Assembly: GCA_000310025.1 (NCBI GenBank)
Contig: FN647790.1
Location: 1,088 to 31,460, forward strand
DNA from: Ectocarpus siliculosus
Lineage: Eukaryota > Sar > Phaeophyceae > Ectocarpales > Ectocarpaceae
Length of the DNA stretch: 30,373 nt
Direction: 5' to 3'
The notes below the pieces were generated by a model. It saw only the letters and a program-made list of their open reading frames with translations, ran no database searches and was not told where the DNA came from. Position 1 is the stretch's first letter; each line of letters opens with the position of its first letter. Below, in pieces: positions 1 through 10,070 of the stretch. The position numbers and the translations under genes were made by a program.

Positions 1-1329
1 CCCCCCCCCCCCCCCCCCGCCCCTCCCCGTTGAGCGGAATTTCCCGTTAGCGAAGCCATCAGCGCCTGTTGGTGTACCCCGGTAAGGTCGTCGGTCGCTC
101 GCCTGGTGTGGTCAAACGATGCCGTCTCGATGCGCGGGATATCCATGTGGGCGAAATCGCCAACTGGGGGCGAGTGCGGAAAACGAGTCCGCAACTTGTC
201 CGACGCCCGGCCCGCAGCTGCAGCTACAAGGGATAAATCGCGGTCGACAGCGTTTACGATGTTTTCTTCCAACGCCGTCCCATACTCCCCTGAAAAAGCA
301 GAGCGGAACTTAGACACGTAGTGGTGCAAGCGCTGTGAGATGTCGCGGAATGGCGCCAAAAAAGACTCCGCACGCTCTTTCCCAACCGCGGATACCCCCA
401 AGACCACCATCCCTTGAAGGCCTTTCACCAGCGCAGCAAACTTGTCGTTAACGAGAACACCCTTCGCCTTGTCGCTACCAATCTGATACTGGCGCGCCGC
501 AAATGGCTTGAGCTTAATGCCTGACAGGTTGTTGAGCATCTAAAACTCAGCATCGTTCACGACTAACTCGTCACCCACTTCTTCTTGCAGCCGCGCTATG
601 TTGACGGATTGTGCAACGAAAGCCGCGGCAAACCACCGCCGAATCCCTTCTTTAGCTACCCAATCCTTCGACTCACGCTTTTCAGTCTCTCGCTGGCCAG
701 TGGAGACCCCTCCGGCGACCCCTGGCATCGCCGGAAGTCCACCCCCAAGAGGGGGTGAGCCTTGAGCCGCTGCTCCACCATCCTGACCAGCGTACACATG
801 CTGACTCAACGCTTCAATGTGTGGGATCAACATATCCAACTGACCCTGGACCGCAGCCATCTGCTGCTGCAACTGCTGAACGGCCGCCCCCTCTCCTCCC
901 TGCTGGTCGTCGCCCCCATTTCCCCCCGCCGCCAGAGCGGCGGGCTGGTCTGCCTGGTGGACACCGCCCGCCGGATTCGCTCCTCCAGCCGCTGCCGCGG
1001 CAGCCGGATAAACCCCATATATCTGCCTGCGGCTCAATCGGTTGCTGCTGCTGCTGCTGCTGTTGCGGCGGGCCACCATCAGCGCCCGGGGCTTGCTGGG
1101 GCTGCGGCGCCGGCTGTATCTGCTGTCCCTGCTGCTGCTGCTGCTGTTGCTGCGGCTGCTGCAGCTGCTGTTGGAGCTGCTGCTGCAAAGCTGCCACCTG
1201 TGCGACCACTGCTTGAAGCGCGATAGCCTGCCCATTGACGGCATCAGCAAGGTTGACGTTGGCCGCTGCGTTGGCCGCTGCGCCGCCGGCATCCGCTGCA
1301 CCGTCGGCATTCACGTTCGGATCCGCCAT
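1..1329 (-). pseudogene. Gln-rich, gag-like reading frame, broken, open at window edge
   Basis: I do not recognise the family. Reading down from the ATG at 1329, a first frame begins MADPNVNADGAADAGG and runs through glutamine-rich blocks encoded by CAG/CTG repeats to about 1015. Good coding sequence then continues in another frame, one base further on, to 542. That part has an Ala/Gly-rich stretch, a helical LDMLIPHIEALSQHVY segment and a charged region ending NDAEF. A TAG stop lies at 542-540, but the same frame resumes at once with ATG (539-537) and stays open to base 1, reading like a helical domain (KPFAARQYQIGSDKAKGVLV, then FLAPFRDISQRLHHYVSKF). The N-terminal low-complexity region followed by a helical domain resembles an LTR-retrotransposon gag, but no zinc knuckle, protease or polymerase is visible. 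It could instead be a host Q-rich gene with sequencing errors. Confidence 0.45.
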
Positions 1330-1336
1330 CGCGGGT

Positions 1337-1592
1337 TAGGGTTTTCCGGCCAATCACCTAGCCGAAGCCCACACTCCTGACCTTTACCTAACACACACTC
1401 GATGACCTCTACGGCAGATCGTCCCTTCGTCTCACAGGAGCGGCTGCAGTGTGCACTCTTCTTATAGGGTTTTCCGGCCAATCACCTAGCCGAAGCCCAC
1501 ACTCCTGACCTGTCCCTAACACACACTCGATGACCTCTACGGCAGATTGTCCCTTCGTCTCACAGGAGCGGCTGCAGTGTGCACTCTTCTTA
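1337..1592. repeat. Two-copy 128-bp tandem duplication
   Basis: Bases 1337-1464 and 1465-1592 are near-identical direct copies, beginning tagggttttccggcc and ending with tgcactcttctta, and differ at only a few positions. The block lies immediately upstream of the ATG of the gag-like frame, so it would be in its 5' leader. I see no open frame of interest in it. Confidence 0.9.
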
Positions 1593-2527
1593 TTGCTTCT
1601 TGCTGCAGCTGCTCAAGTTGTACTCCAATGCGTCATCACCACCATGCTCATCCAATCTCCCGATGAAAGTTCCCCGCAATTTCTTGCCTACCTTGCCACT
1701 GTACGATTCAGTCCCGCGCCACAAACCCCAGATTTCCTTCGTTCAATCTTACACAGTTATTTAACTCGATTCATGGACCGGCAGGACTTTTTTGGGCCTT
1801 TCGCTGCTTTGTACATTTTTGCTGAAAAACTTTGTGATATGAAACTACCTCTCTTGGATTGCGGAGCTAGCCGGCATTTTGGATCCAGCCGTTGTGCGAT
1901 ACTAATCATCTCCGACAGGACTTGAGGAGGACGGACTGTAAAGCTGTAGTAGCATACTGCACTGCGTCTGCTCCTTGCTGCTGCTCTTTTCTCTCTGCGT
2001 GCCACAAAACCTTTTCTCTCTTTTCTCTCTACATACTGGGATACAGAAGCATCCGCGTAGATAAATTTCTTTGAACGGGCAAGTGTTGAGTGCCCTTTGC
2101 GTGCACCACTGCTACAGAACGCGCCACCCCAGAACCGCTTATTTGCTTATGTGGCTTGAGACTCGACGCTTATTGGTTGTCAACCGAGCACATGTTCTCA
2201 TTTTCCAAGTTCTTATTTGGGGCAGGCAGCCACCTATGATAAACAGGGTTCTTGTTCTTATTTCTAAACCGATTGTCGTATGCAGAGGACACACGTCTTT
2301 CTGGGTGGATGTGATCACGAGACACTACTACAATACTGCTTCAAGTGTACTTCTACAATGTATAGCAGGCGTAAAATCGCCCCCTAGATGGCAGTACCGC
2401 ATGTACGGTATGGGAGAGGAGGTATTGCCGAGAATAGCTATGAGAGTGAAGTTGCGAAAGCGATGTGCACTTCACTTGAGTTCCATCTCGTTGTTCCTTT
2501 ATCTGACACGAAGGGGCCCAGGCTCAG
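1593..2527. other. Interval without a recognised gene
   Basis: Several open frames of 60 to 185 codons cross this stretch on both strands, but none shows recognisable domains, biased composition or a convincing splice context. It separates the gag-like sequence (minus) from the first candidate exon of the uncharacterised plus-strand gene. Confidence 0.5.
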
Positions 2528-5500
2528 ATGAAGGCTCTCGCCGAGGGTCTTGCATCCACGAAGTCACGACTTCGAGTTCTCGTCCACGGACACATCAGCC
2601 ACGAGACTGCTTCCAAGATTGGCCATAGCACGTACAAGCACAAAGCTGCAGCCAACGTGAGTTCCCCCGGGCGGGTTGAACAGAACAGTTTTGCCGCACC
2701 GGTGGGTTGGTTTGCATGTCTACCATGAATTGTACGTTTCAGATCACGCGGCCACGTAGGCCTGCCTACGAGGCTAACTGGTGATTGGCGTCGTGTGTGA
2801 ATGATTCACTCGGTGAACTTTTCTACCACAATAGCTTTGGACATGGGAGGTTACGCGGCCGCGCACGTTCTACCTACAAGGAGGCTGAGGTCGATTGATA
2901 TTATCGTGTACCATGGTATGGATGATTTGAGCCGGTTAACGTTTATACCACAAGAGGTTTGGAACGTGGGAGCATAGGCCGCCGCGTAGACCTACGAGGC
3001 TGCTAGATGTGCAACTCAGAGGTTTTTGCATTTCACGATACGCATGGTGATCCTTTCTTTTCCAAGGCCCTGCGTGGCAGCTTGCGCGGCCGTATCCGGG
3101 TCGATCGATATTGACATCAACCCGAACACGCAATAATACATACGTAACATGTAGGGGCAGTATTGTGCCGTTGTGCGAGTTACCTCTGCCGGCCTTGTAT
3201 GCGTTGTTTTCGACAGTCTAGATTGCCGATTCGATTGTCGCTGGGTGTGCGACTGCCCCCCCTATTGTCAAGGGGCAATTTCCACTGCCTCGCCTCGAGC
3301 ATGCTTTGTATTCCAGGCATAGGGGTCCATGAGGGACACGCGGTGAGCCACTCGCGAAATGCATGCCGCACGGTATTCTCTTGCGTCGGGAAAACTGCAC
3401 TTGATTACGAGGACAATGCTCACCTCCTGAATGCGTGACGTTCGTTGATTCCGACTCTGCAGCGACCACAACTGCTGGACATTGCGGCTTTCTTTACACC
3501 GCTCATCAGACAGATGCAGTCCCCAGCAGAACCAATATGCGCTCGTCGAGAACTTGTGGGAGTCCAGTGTTTTGAACAAGGATGCTCCCGGTGTTTTTGA
3601 CCACGGGGTTGAAGTACCATTGAGCAAGGGGAAGGGGAAGCCGAAATCAACCGGGGGGGGAGGGTCGAACGATGCAAAGAGCGGCTTGTCGGGTGCCGAA
3701 TCGGACATCAAGTGTGGTCCTGACGTGTTCACGTTTTTCGAATACCTGCTTGAAGCATTCACGGAGGACGATGCGAGATTTTTTAGTGCCAACGACAACA
3801 AGCGCCTTGATGACGTCGTACTGATGGCGGAGAAGTGGATTCCAGTCCTGATGTCATTCGTAGGCAAAGGTTTTGACAGGAAACACATCACTCCGAAAGT
3901 ATTTCAAAAGGGCTTTGGAAGGATCGAACAGAGATTCCCGGCCCTGAAGAACAGGTCTTCCGTGGTGAATGGCGCCGATGCCAAGACTGGAGTGCCTCGT
4001 CCCCCATTCGTGTCAACCTCGGTCACCGTCGTACCCATCAGCAAACAAGTGCTGCAGGAGTACGTGGTGGGTGTCGACGATTGAGTCTTATGCCAACGTT
4101 CATGTTCCTCTGTCAGTTACGAGTAGATTCAGCTCTTCGTGCTCTATTGTTGCAGATTTGCGTTGCCTATTGTAAGAACTCTGCGTGCTCTACTGTTAGT
4201 ACGGGTTGCACGCATGCGCTGTCCTCTCCAGTTTCATCATTGTTTCATGTGTTCCAGCTAACTTCCCGGCTTCGTCTTCCTACACTCGACCTGTACTGCC
4301 TCTTCTCTCTCAGCTTGACTCAGATGTCAAGGGCCACCATGGCAGGGTGATGTACTTGTGCTTCGCGGTCTTGGTGGTCGACCGTGCCCTGTCCCAAGAA
4401 CACGAGAAAGGCCTAGACGTACCTCAGGGGTTCAAAGACCTCTGGAAGGCTATGCCAAGTAGTGCGAAGCCGCTGAAGGATCTACTTCTGTCCAGCGCCG
4501 AATGCCTGACGGCGGTCAATTGGAAAGGGGATGAAGAAGCCTTCTTCGACGCCAGCCGCCTTCGTTTTTTTTACCTCCAAAAACAAGCGGAGGCGGAATC
4601 GGGCGCCGGCGAGGACGGCAAAGATCACGGCAAGTACTCTATACACAAATGCATTGATACTTTTGAGATTTAATGCTTTGCGATTGCCTCACGTCTGCTG
4701 AACCCGTCATTGCCTGGGGGAGGGTGGTGCGGGCAGCTAGCTTATTTTAACTGTTCGTACTCTTATGCTGCATGATTCTCGCTATACGAGAAACGGAGCT
4801 ATGCCGCCGCGTAGCGGATGTTGTCGGGCGCCGGCGCTCAACTCGTCGAAGTCAGCCCTTGTTTCGGATAGCAGCGGATGATGGCTGGGCACCAACAAGG
4901 AGGAGTCTATATGTTTCACTGTCAACCACCGTGGAGCTACGGGAGCTACGCCGCTTCTTACCCAATGCTGTTGCTCCCCTGTCGTTTTCAACCCCTTTCG
5001 AAATACTGAACAGGTTTGCCGGGCACTCAGCTTCCCTCGGACGTCGGGTGGTAGCTACGTGTGAACGAGGGAAATTCCATCTCTCACTGACAACGTCCGA
5101 GTTGAAGGATTTTGGCCTAGTCACGGATGACGGGACATGGACAAATAAATCCGTGGAAGTGACCCTGACGGTCGAAGCCGAAGATGTTCCTGGGGAAAAA
5201 TCGTGAGTGTTGCGGAGTACCTGAGGAAGAAAATGTTGGGATAACGCTAACCGGAATTGAAAGTGGTGATCCAGGTGTACACAATTGTTGAAAATATCAG
5301 TACTTGTTGTGCACGGTAAGAATACCTTTCCGTCTCGTCTGTTCACACTTGGCATTGCGTCGTACCATATTGTATTCGTAACGACGACGAGCGTCTATAG
5401 CTTCACATCCTCAGCGACGGTGTTTTCTGTGCGGTTGCCACCGGCGGTGTTGTCAATGGAAGGAGAAAATCAAACGATGGCATCGCCCGCAAAATATGTT

Positions 5501-6559
5501 CCAGGTGTGACGTTTCGTTTCTCTTGATATATGGAAAGGAATGTCTCCTTGATGAAATGTGCGGACAACGCCCGTAAGTAGTTCGAAAGGGTGAGCCTTG
5601 TGTGGTCCTCTCATTTTCATCTGTGACATGATGCGTTGTCGTAGACCAACGACGGCGATCTGGAAGATGCAAGTTGGCATACCCAAGATGAAATGACGCA
5701 GACAAGCCTCAGGAGCAATGGAATTTTGTTATGCATGTCTCGGCGTAGGTTTGGTTGGCGTCACATGCTGCTCATCATCATATTCATTGGATCGCATGTG
5801 TATATCTCGGGGCTGGACCTAAATTTTCCAATACATCTATGCCCGATTGCGGTTGCAAACACTCCGTTGATTGCATGACCGTTTGTTCTCACGGGTACAC
5901 CTTGGTCTTCACAGCAATACGGCAGACCCTGAGGACAACGAGGACACCGAGGAGCCTCGTCATGACGGTCAACCGACCAAGCGATCGCGTTCCTCGGCGG
6001 AGTCGTCGGAGAACGACCAACAATCAAGGTATTTGAAATGCCGATATCACTTCAATTAGATGTTCATTTCTGCGTTGGGTTCTGGAGTGATGAATGCATA
6101 CCGCCCAACGTCTTACGCCATCCGGTCAAAGACTCCTTCTATCTGCCATACACCAACTATGGCACGGTACTCCCTCTCCGTAGAGCATTTCTTGGCCTAT
6201 TACATGAAGTTTCGCCCGCCTTGACATCCGATGATGCCTTTCCCCGGGGGCGACCACTTCAGGAGGTGCGACCACCAAGGCTGTACCACCAGCGCGTCGC
6301 TCGGCCCGGTAGGTAGCAAGAAGGAGCAGTTTTGTTCTCAGCATGCGCGGTGGATGGGACGGTCAAGCTCGTACGCAAGAACAGCACCGCTCGCGTAGGC
6401 CTGGGCAAGAAAAGTTCGCGCGCGACGTCTTCAAATGATCTGGTCGACACTTCCTCTAGCAACACGGCTGGGTCAAGCAAGCGGGCCCGCCGCCTCCATG
6501 GACTGCCTCCTCCGTTGGTCAGCGTGCCAGTCAAGGTAGAGCTAGCAAACGCATCATGA
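2528..6559 (+). CDS. Uncharacterised multi-exon gene (8-exon model)
   Basis: I do not recognise this protein. The model joins 2528-2656, 3527-4066, 4314-4629, 4875-5202, 5415-5573, 5915-6028, 6184-6308 and 6342-6559. The exons sum to 1929 bases, 642 codons plus TGA, and every junction keeps frame. Good sites include donors GTGAGT at 2657 and 5203 and GTAAGT at 5574, and pyrimidine-rich acceptors before 4314 and 6184. Weak points are the first exon, whose link to the rest is tentative, a GC donor at 4630, and a final intron of only 33 bases. Visible features are a helical region (FTFFEYLLEAFTEDDARFF), a Cys cluster (KICSRCD, then ECLLDEMC) that could bind metal, an acidic patch (PEDNEDTEEP), and two basic stretches (PTKRSR and SSKRARR) that could be nuclear localisation signals. 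A nuclear protein is inference. The middle exons are firmer than either end. Confidence 0.5.
2735..3140. repeat. Diverged tandem repeat units
   Basis: Three or four imperfect units of roughly 100 to 130 bp share the core 'cgcggcc(g/a)cg..g..cctacgaggct' (near 2745, 2855, 2975 and, weaker, 3085). The phrase ggtcgattgatatt at about 2890 recurs as ggtcgatcgatatt near 3099. They would lie inside the first intron of the eight-exon model. Confidence 0.5.
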
Positions 6560-7560
6560 ATCAATTTGAAGCTAAAAGGCAGCCGCTACAAGGGGCACCG
6601 TGTCTTGTGCATTATTGTGCTTCTGCGTGCCCCCTAGCCTCGTGCGCTCGTGCGCGCCGGCCTCACCCGTACGATGTGCGCTGTACCGCACCTAGACGAC
6701 GAGAGGGAGGGCATGATCAGCGCGCCCTCGGGGGAGGGGCTAGCCCAGGCTGTTGCGGGACAAGAGTATAGACAAGATTTCTCGGCGTGGGGTGAAAGAA
6801 GTGGACTCGGAGCCCACCGAAGAGGGGGGGAGAGCAGTGAGCAAGAGAGAGGAAGGGGGTAGGGGCCGCGGGAAGGGAGAGAAGACAAGGGGAAGGGGAC
6901 GAAGAGGAGGAGGAGGAGAAGGAGAAGGAAGAGGAGCACGGCGTGCGCTCGAGGGTGGATAAACGCACCCCGAAACGACGTTCGTTCTGCTTGGCGTAGC
7001 TTGGCGTAGCTTGGCGTAGCTTGGCGTACGAGAATACCGTCGGAAGGTGTTAGGTGGTGTAGGCGAACGAAACACTCTCAGCTAATTGCGAACACCTGTA
7101 TGACATGTGTTCCGCGGTTTCCGCCGAGCATTGGGGTTCTCCCTTGACGCCCCAAGAGGCGTGATGCTTTTCCGGGCTTTTGGTTTCACTGGAAATTGCT
7201 TCGCGATGTAGTGTACGTGGATAATGATGTGGATGGGTTCGTCGTTCGATTGTTTTTCCAACAATTGTTTTTCCAACATCACGTTCCAGCTGCGCGCACA
7301 CGGTGTGAAGCTTGGACACGTCTGAGTGCACTTATTGAATGAATACCCATAGTCGCATGCCGTAGTCGGTAGACCATTCACCTCGCATCCCTACAAAGCC
7401 GGGACGGAGCACGCCGGGTTCTCGCCGGACCAGGCTCTCACATCACCGAGCACGAAGCGCCGTGACGTATTCGGCGAGTCGCATGAAGGATGCGCTGCAT
7501 CCTGCTAAGGGTGTTCGGCATCTTGTGCTTACTTCCTCGCGTATGGATGACAGCTGCGTA
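6560..7560. other. Intergenic: polypurine tract and 10-bp tandem repeat
   Basis: No gene is recognised. Bases about 6820-6945 of the plus strand are almost entirely G and A (GGA/GAA-rich). Bases 6991-7028 hold four tandem copies of ttggcgtagc, the last one ending differently. Open frames here are by-products of the biased composition. Confidence 0.6.
6991..7028. repeat. 10-bp tandem repeat, 4 copies
   Basis: The unit ttggcgtagc is repeated exactly at 6991, 7001 and 7011. A fourth copy at 7021 is truncated by a base change near its end. Confidence 0.95.
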
Positions 7561-7865
7561 TGACTTAATTTATTTTCTGGTGCTTTCACTTCCAGAGGCA
7601 GTTGGAAGCACTGTGTAACTGCCTCGAAGCTGCTTTTGACCCTTTTCACAAAGCGTGATGCGATCATCCCCCGTTGCGCGGAATGAGGGTTCTCTACGCC
7701 GCACAACATGATCTACTCGACCACCATTATGGTTACCGCCAAAAAGTACATACGTAAAAAAAAAACGGTAACCTGGTTGCCGAGTTCCCGAAGTGAACTG
7801 GCTTGTTTTACAACGTCGTTGCCAAGATGGGGCGGGGGAAAGTAGGATTTTGCCCTCCAGTTATT
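7560..7865 (-). mobile_element. Dispersed repeat copy A (probable transposable element fragment)
   Basis: Read on the minus strand, this sequence aligns over about 250 bases with 19846-20180 of the plus strand. Shared landmarks in order are cttggcaacgacgttgtaaa, a T-rich run, gcggtaaccat, tggtggtcgagtaga, gaaccctca and ctctggaagtga. Two divergent copies in opposite orientation, one intergenic and one intronic, indicate a mobile or formerly mobile element. A minus-strand frame at 7709-7443 (88 codons) overlaps it, but the equivalent frame in copy B is interrupted, so I do not call a protein. Confidence 0.7.
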
Positions 7866-8836
7866 CGGTGTATGCGGGGTATGTAACGTGGGCACCTTGG
7901 ATGTAGAGTCTATTTTGGACAAGACCAGACATGCGTTAGTCTTCTACTACTGCGTCAATGTATCAGAGGGAGGAATTCCAAGGAAAAATATCAAGTTGGG
8001 GATGGATATGAGTACTATAGATGATGTGCGTTGGTGTGCGTGCGATGGACGGGGGTTTAGCGCTAGAGAATAGTTTGGCGCTCGGTTGCACTGGTGGCCA
8101 ATCGGCTATCCCTGTGCTTACCCTGCACGTGGTCACCATCCTGTCCATACCCTTGTGAGTGCCCTGAACATGTTGGGGTTTCGCCTACATGGTCCCAGCT
8201 ACCGACCGTGCACGGGTTAGAATCCTGTGAAGGCCCTTCGTTTTCAGGCACAGGTCGCGCGCATTGGGCATAGCCTCAACGGAACAGGTTACAACCAAAA
8301 ACCACGCTGGAGACAAGTACAGGTAGTTTCCTGCACGCTAACACATGCATGCACCTAACGATTCAGGAGTTCTCCACACTTAAAGTTTCGAGACGACGGT
8401 TCGAGCCTCGGATCGCCGGATTGTTGCGTTTTTCGTCCTTCTCGTTCTGGCGTTTTTGTTTCGAAAAAAATGTAGAAAAAAACCAAAAAAACTAGGACTA
8501 CTGTAGTGAGAAACAGCCACCACAGCAGTCGAAAGGGATGTGCTTCGTTTTTTTCTTCCCTTTTCTCCCTCATCCCACACCGCTGTTCCCCGTTTGTCAA
8601 TCAATCTCGTTTCCCTTCGTTGGACAACCAACTAATCTTCTACCGTATTAATCGAGGTTGCTCTAGGTACCTTTTTTTCCGTTTGGCCGGAACGCTCATC
8701 AACCAGGGAAAAAAAAATGAGGCGGACAAGACAAAAGATGTTTGGGTAGGATGCGATCAACCCGATTTTCTCAGCAACAAAGGGGTCACATTCGGTAAGT
8801 TTTATTAGGGACACATTTTTTTAGCCGTGCATCATT

Positions 8837-9175
8837 TTGGCGGTAGGCAGTCTTCATTTACGGACGTGACGACGTTGGCGGAGGGAGAAAAACCAAAATA
8901 TCGGGGTAGTTTTTCGGCGGTAATGTGAAAAATGGCGGAAACATGACATACAGGCGTAAAATGTTTCGACGGTAGGCGTCATCGTGTTTTTCGTGGGCAA
9001 CGACTGTTTTACCGAGCGAGGTGGTAAAAAAAACGCGGAAGTTGTTGGCGGTACTGTAACCCCGTACGCCGCCGGTAATTGTTTGGCGGTATATATTTCC
9101 GATTGTCGACGGTACGACTTTGCTTGGCGGAGGAGGCGATAAATAAAATAATGGAAACTGGCAGTATTCAAGTAC
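8837..9175. repeat. Irregular array of GGCGGTA-like motifs
   Basis: Motifs of the form (g/c)(g/a)cggta occur near 8840, 8914, 8967, 9047, 9083 and 9108, and one in reverse at about 9170. The spacing (about 25 to 80 bp) is not constant, so this may be a decayed tandem repeat or part of a transposon end. Confidence 0.35.
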
Positions 9176-9645
9176 CGCCCACGCGGCAGGGTGGAAATAA
9201 TCATGAACGCCATTTAAATTGACCAGCGCGGGAGTTGCTGCGGTGCTGACCCCACGTCCCGGCGGACGGCGGACGGTGGGACAGTTTTGAACCCATGCTT
9301 GAATCAGGTTCTCTTACAAGCGGATCGGCACAACTAGCTGTCAGTCGATACTTCAAGTGGCATGATCCCCCGCTCAGATCTTCCGAAGAACGCCGTCGTT
9401 TGAGGTTCCCCCAAGTCGCACCACTGACGAGGTACACGCCAGCAGAGGGCGGTAATACATGGAGGCGGGAGCTATAACCCCATGTTCGGTCATGCCTTCG
9501 AGAACGAAGATCATACAACATACTGCTGTACACGAGCCATCGACGAGGTAAACAGAGCCCAAATCGGCACCTCGAGGGATCTTTTTTTTTTTGCGATTTA
9601 GTGCTTATTTATGATGAGGCGGCACCATGTGATGCGCATCCGAAA

Positions 9646-9685
9646 CTTGGGTGACCAAACCCAAGCTTGGGTGACCAAACCCAAG
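9646..9685. repeat. 20-bp quasi-palindrome, tandem x2
   Basis: The unit cttgggtgaccaaacccaag occurs at 9646-9665 and again directly at 9666-9685. Each unit has 7-base inverted arms (cttgggt and acccaag), so the pair could form a hairpin. Confidence 0.9.
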
Positions 9686-10070
9686 CTTTTGAGCATCAGA
9701 TAAACCCGACCTCCAACGACCTCTCTCTCTCTCTTACTCACCCACCCCTCTACCGCCCGGCATCACGAAGCAGCTCAACTAGACACCACGGGCACAAACG
9801 ACCGACCCTAGTATAAAGAAACCAGGCAAAAGAGGTGACACCAGCTGCGCCGGCAGTCACCTGCTCGACACCGCAGCAAACGCGAAACAGAGCCTCACAT
9901 ACCAGCCCCCTCCGTCCCCCGCCCTCAATCGTTTGCAGCTCATCGTTAAAGCGACAAGCCAACACCGGCGTGTTCGACAAGAACCAGCCAGACACACCTC
10001 GGCGGTACGGCAAACCGCTCAGCTCTCGCTCGCCAAGAGCCTCAAGCGGCCGCCCTGAGGAGCGCTCTTT

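Larger units (their letters stand above)
7866..10070. other. Intergenic, GGCGGTA-rich stretch, RPSA 3' flank
   Basis: I recognise no gene here. About 8837-9175 has repeated (g/c)(g/a)cggta motifs at irregular spacing. Bases 9646-9685 hold a 20-bp quasi-palindrome twice in tandem. The last few hundred bases before 10071 should contain the 3' UTR and polyadenylation site of the minus-strand RPSA gene; no clear polyadenylation signal could be picked by eye. Confidence 0.5.

Noticed and set aside
2071-2628. 185-codon plus-strand frame
   Set aside because: It has no domain or compositional support, and it overlaps the candidate exon 2528-2656 in a different frame.
3463-3600. Frame reading RPQLLDIAAFFTPLIRQMQ after a CTGCAG acceptor
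   Set aside because: It looks protein-like but meets a stop soon after and cannot be joined in frame to the following exon sequence; it may be an older exon or chance.
3268-3891. 207-codon minus-strand frame
   Set aside because: It is opposite the better supported plus-strand exon at 3527-4066, which has phase-consistent neighbours.
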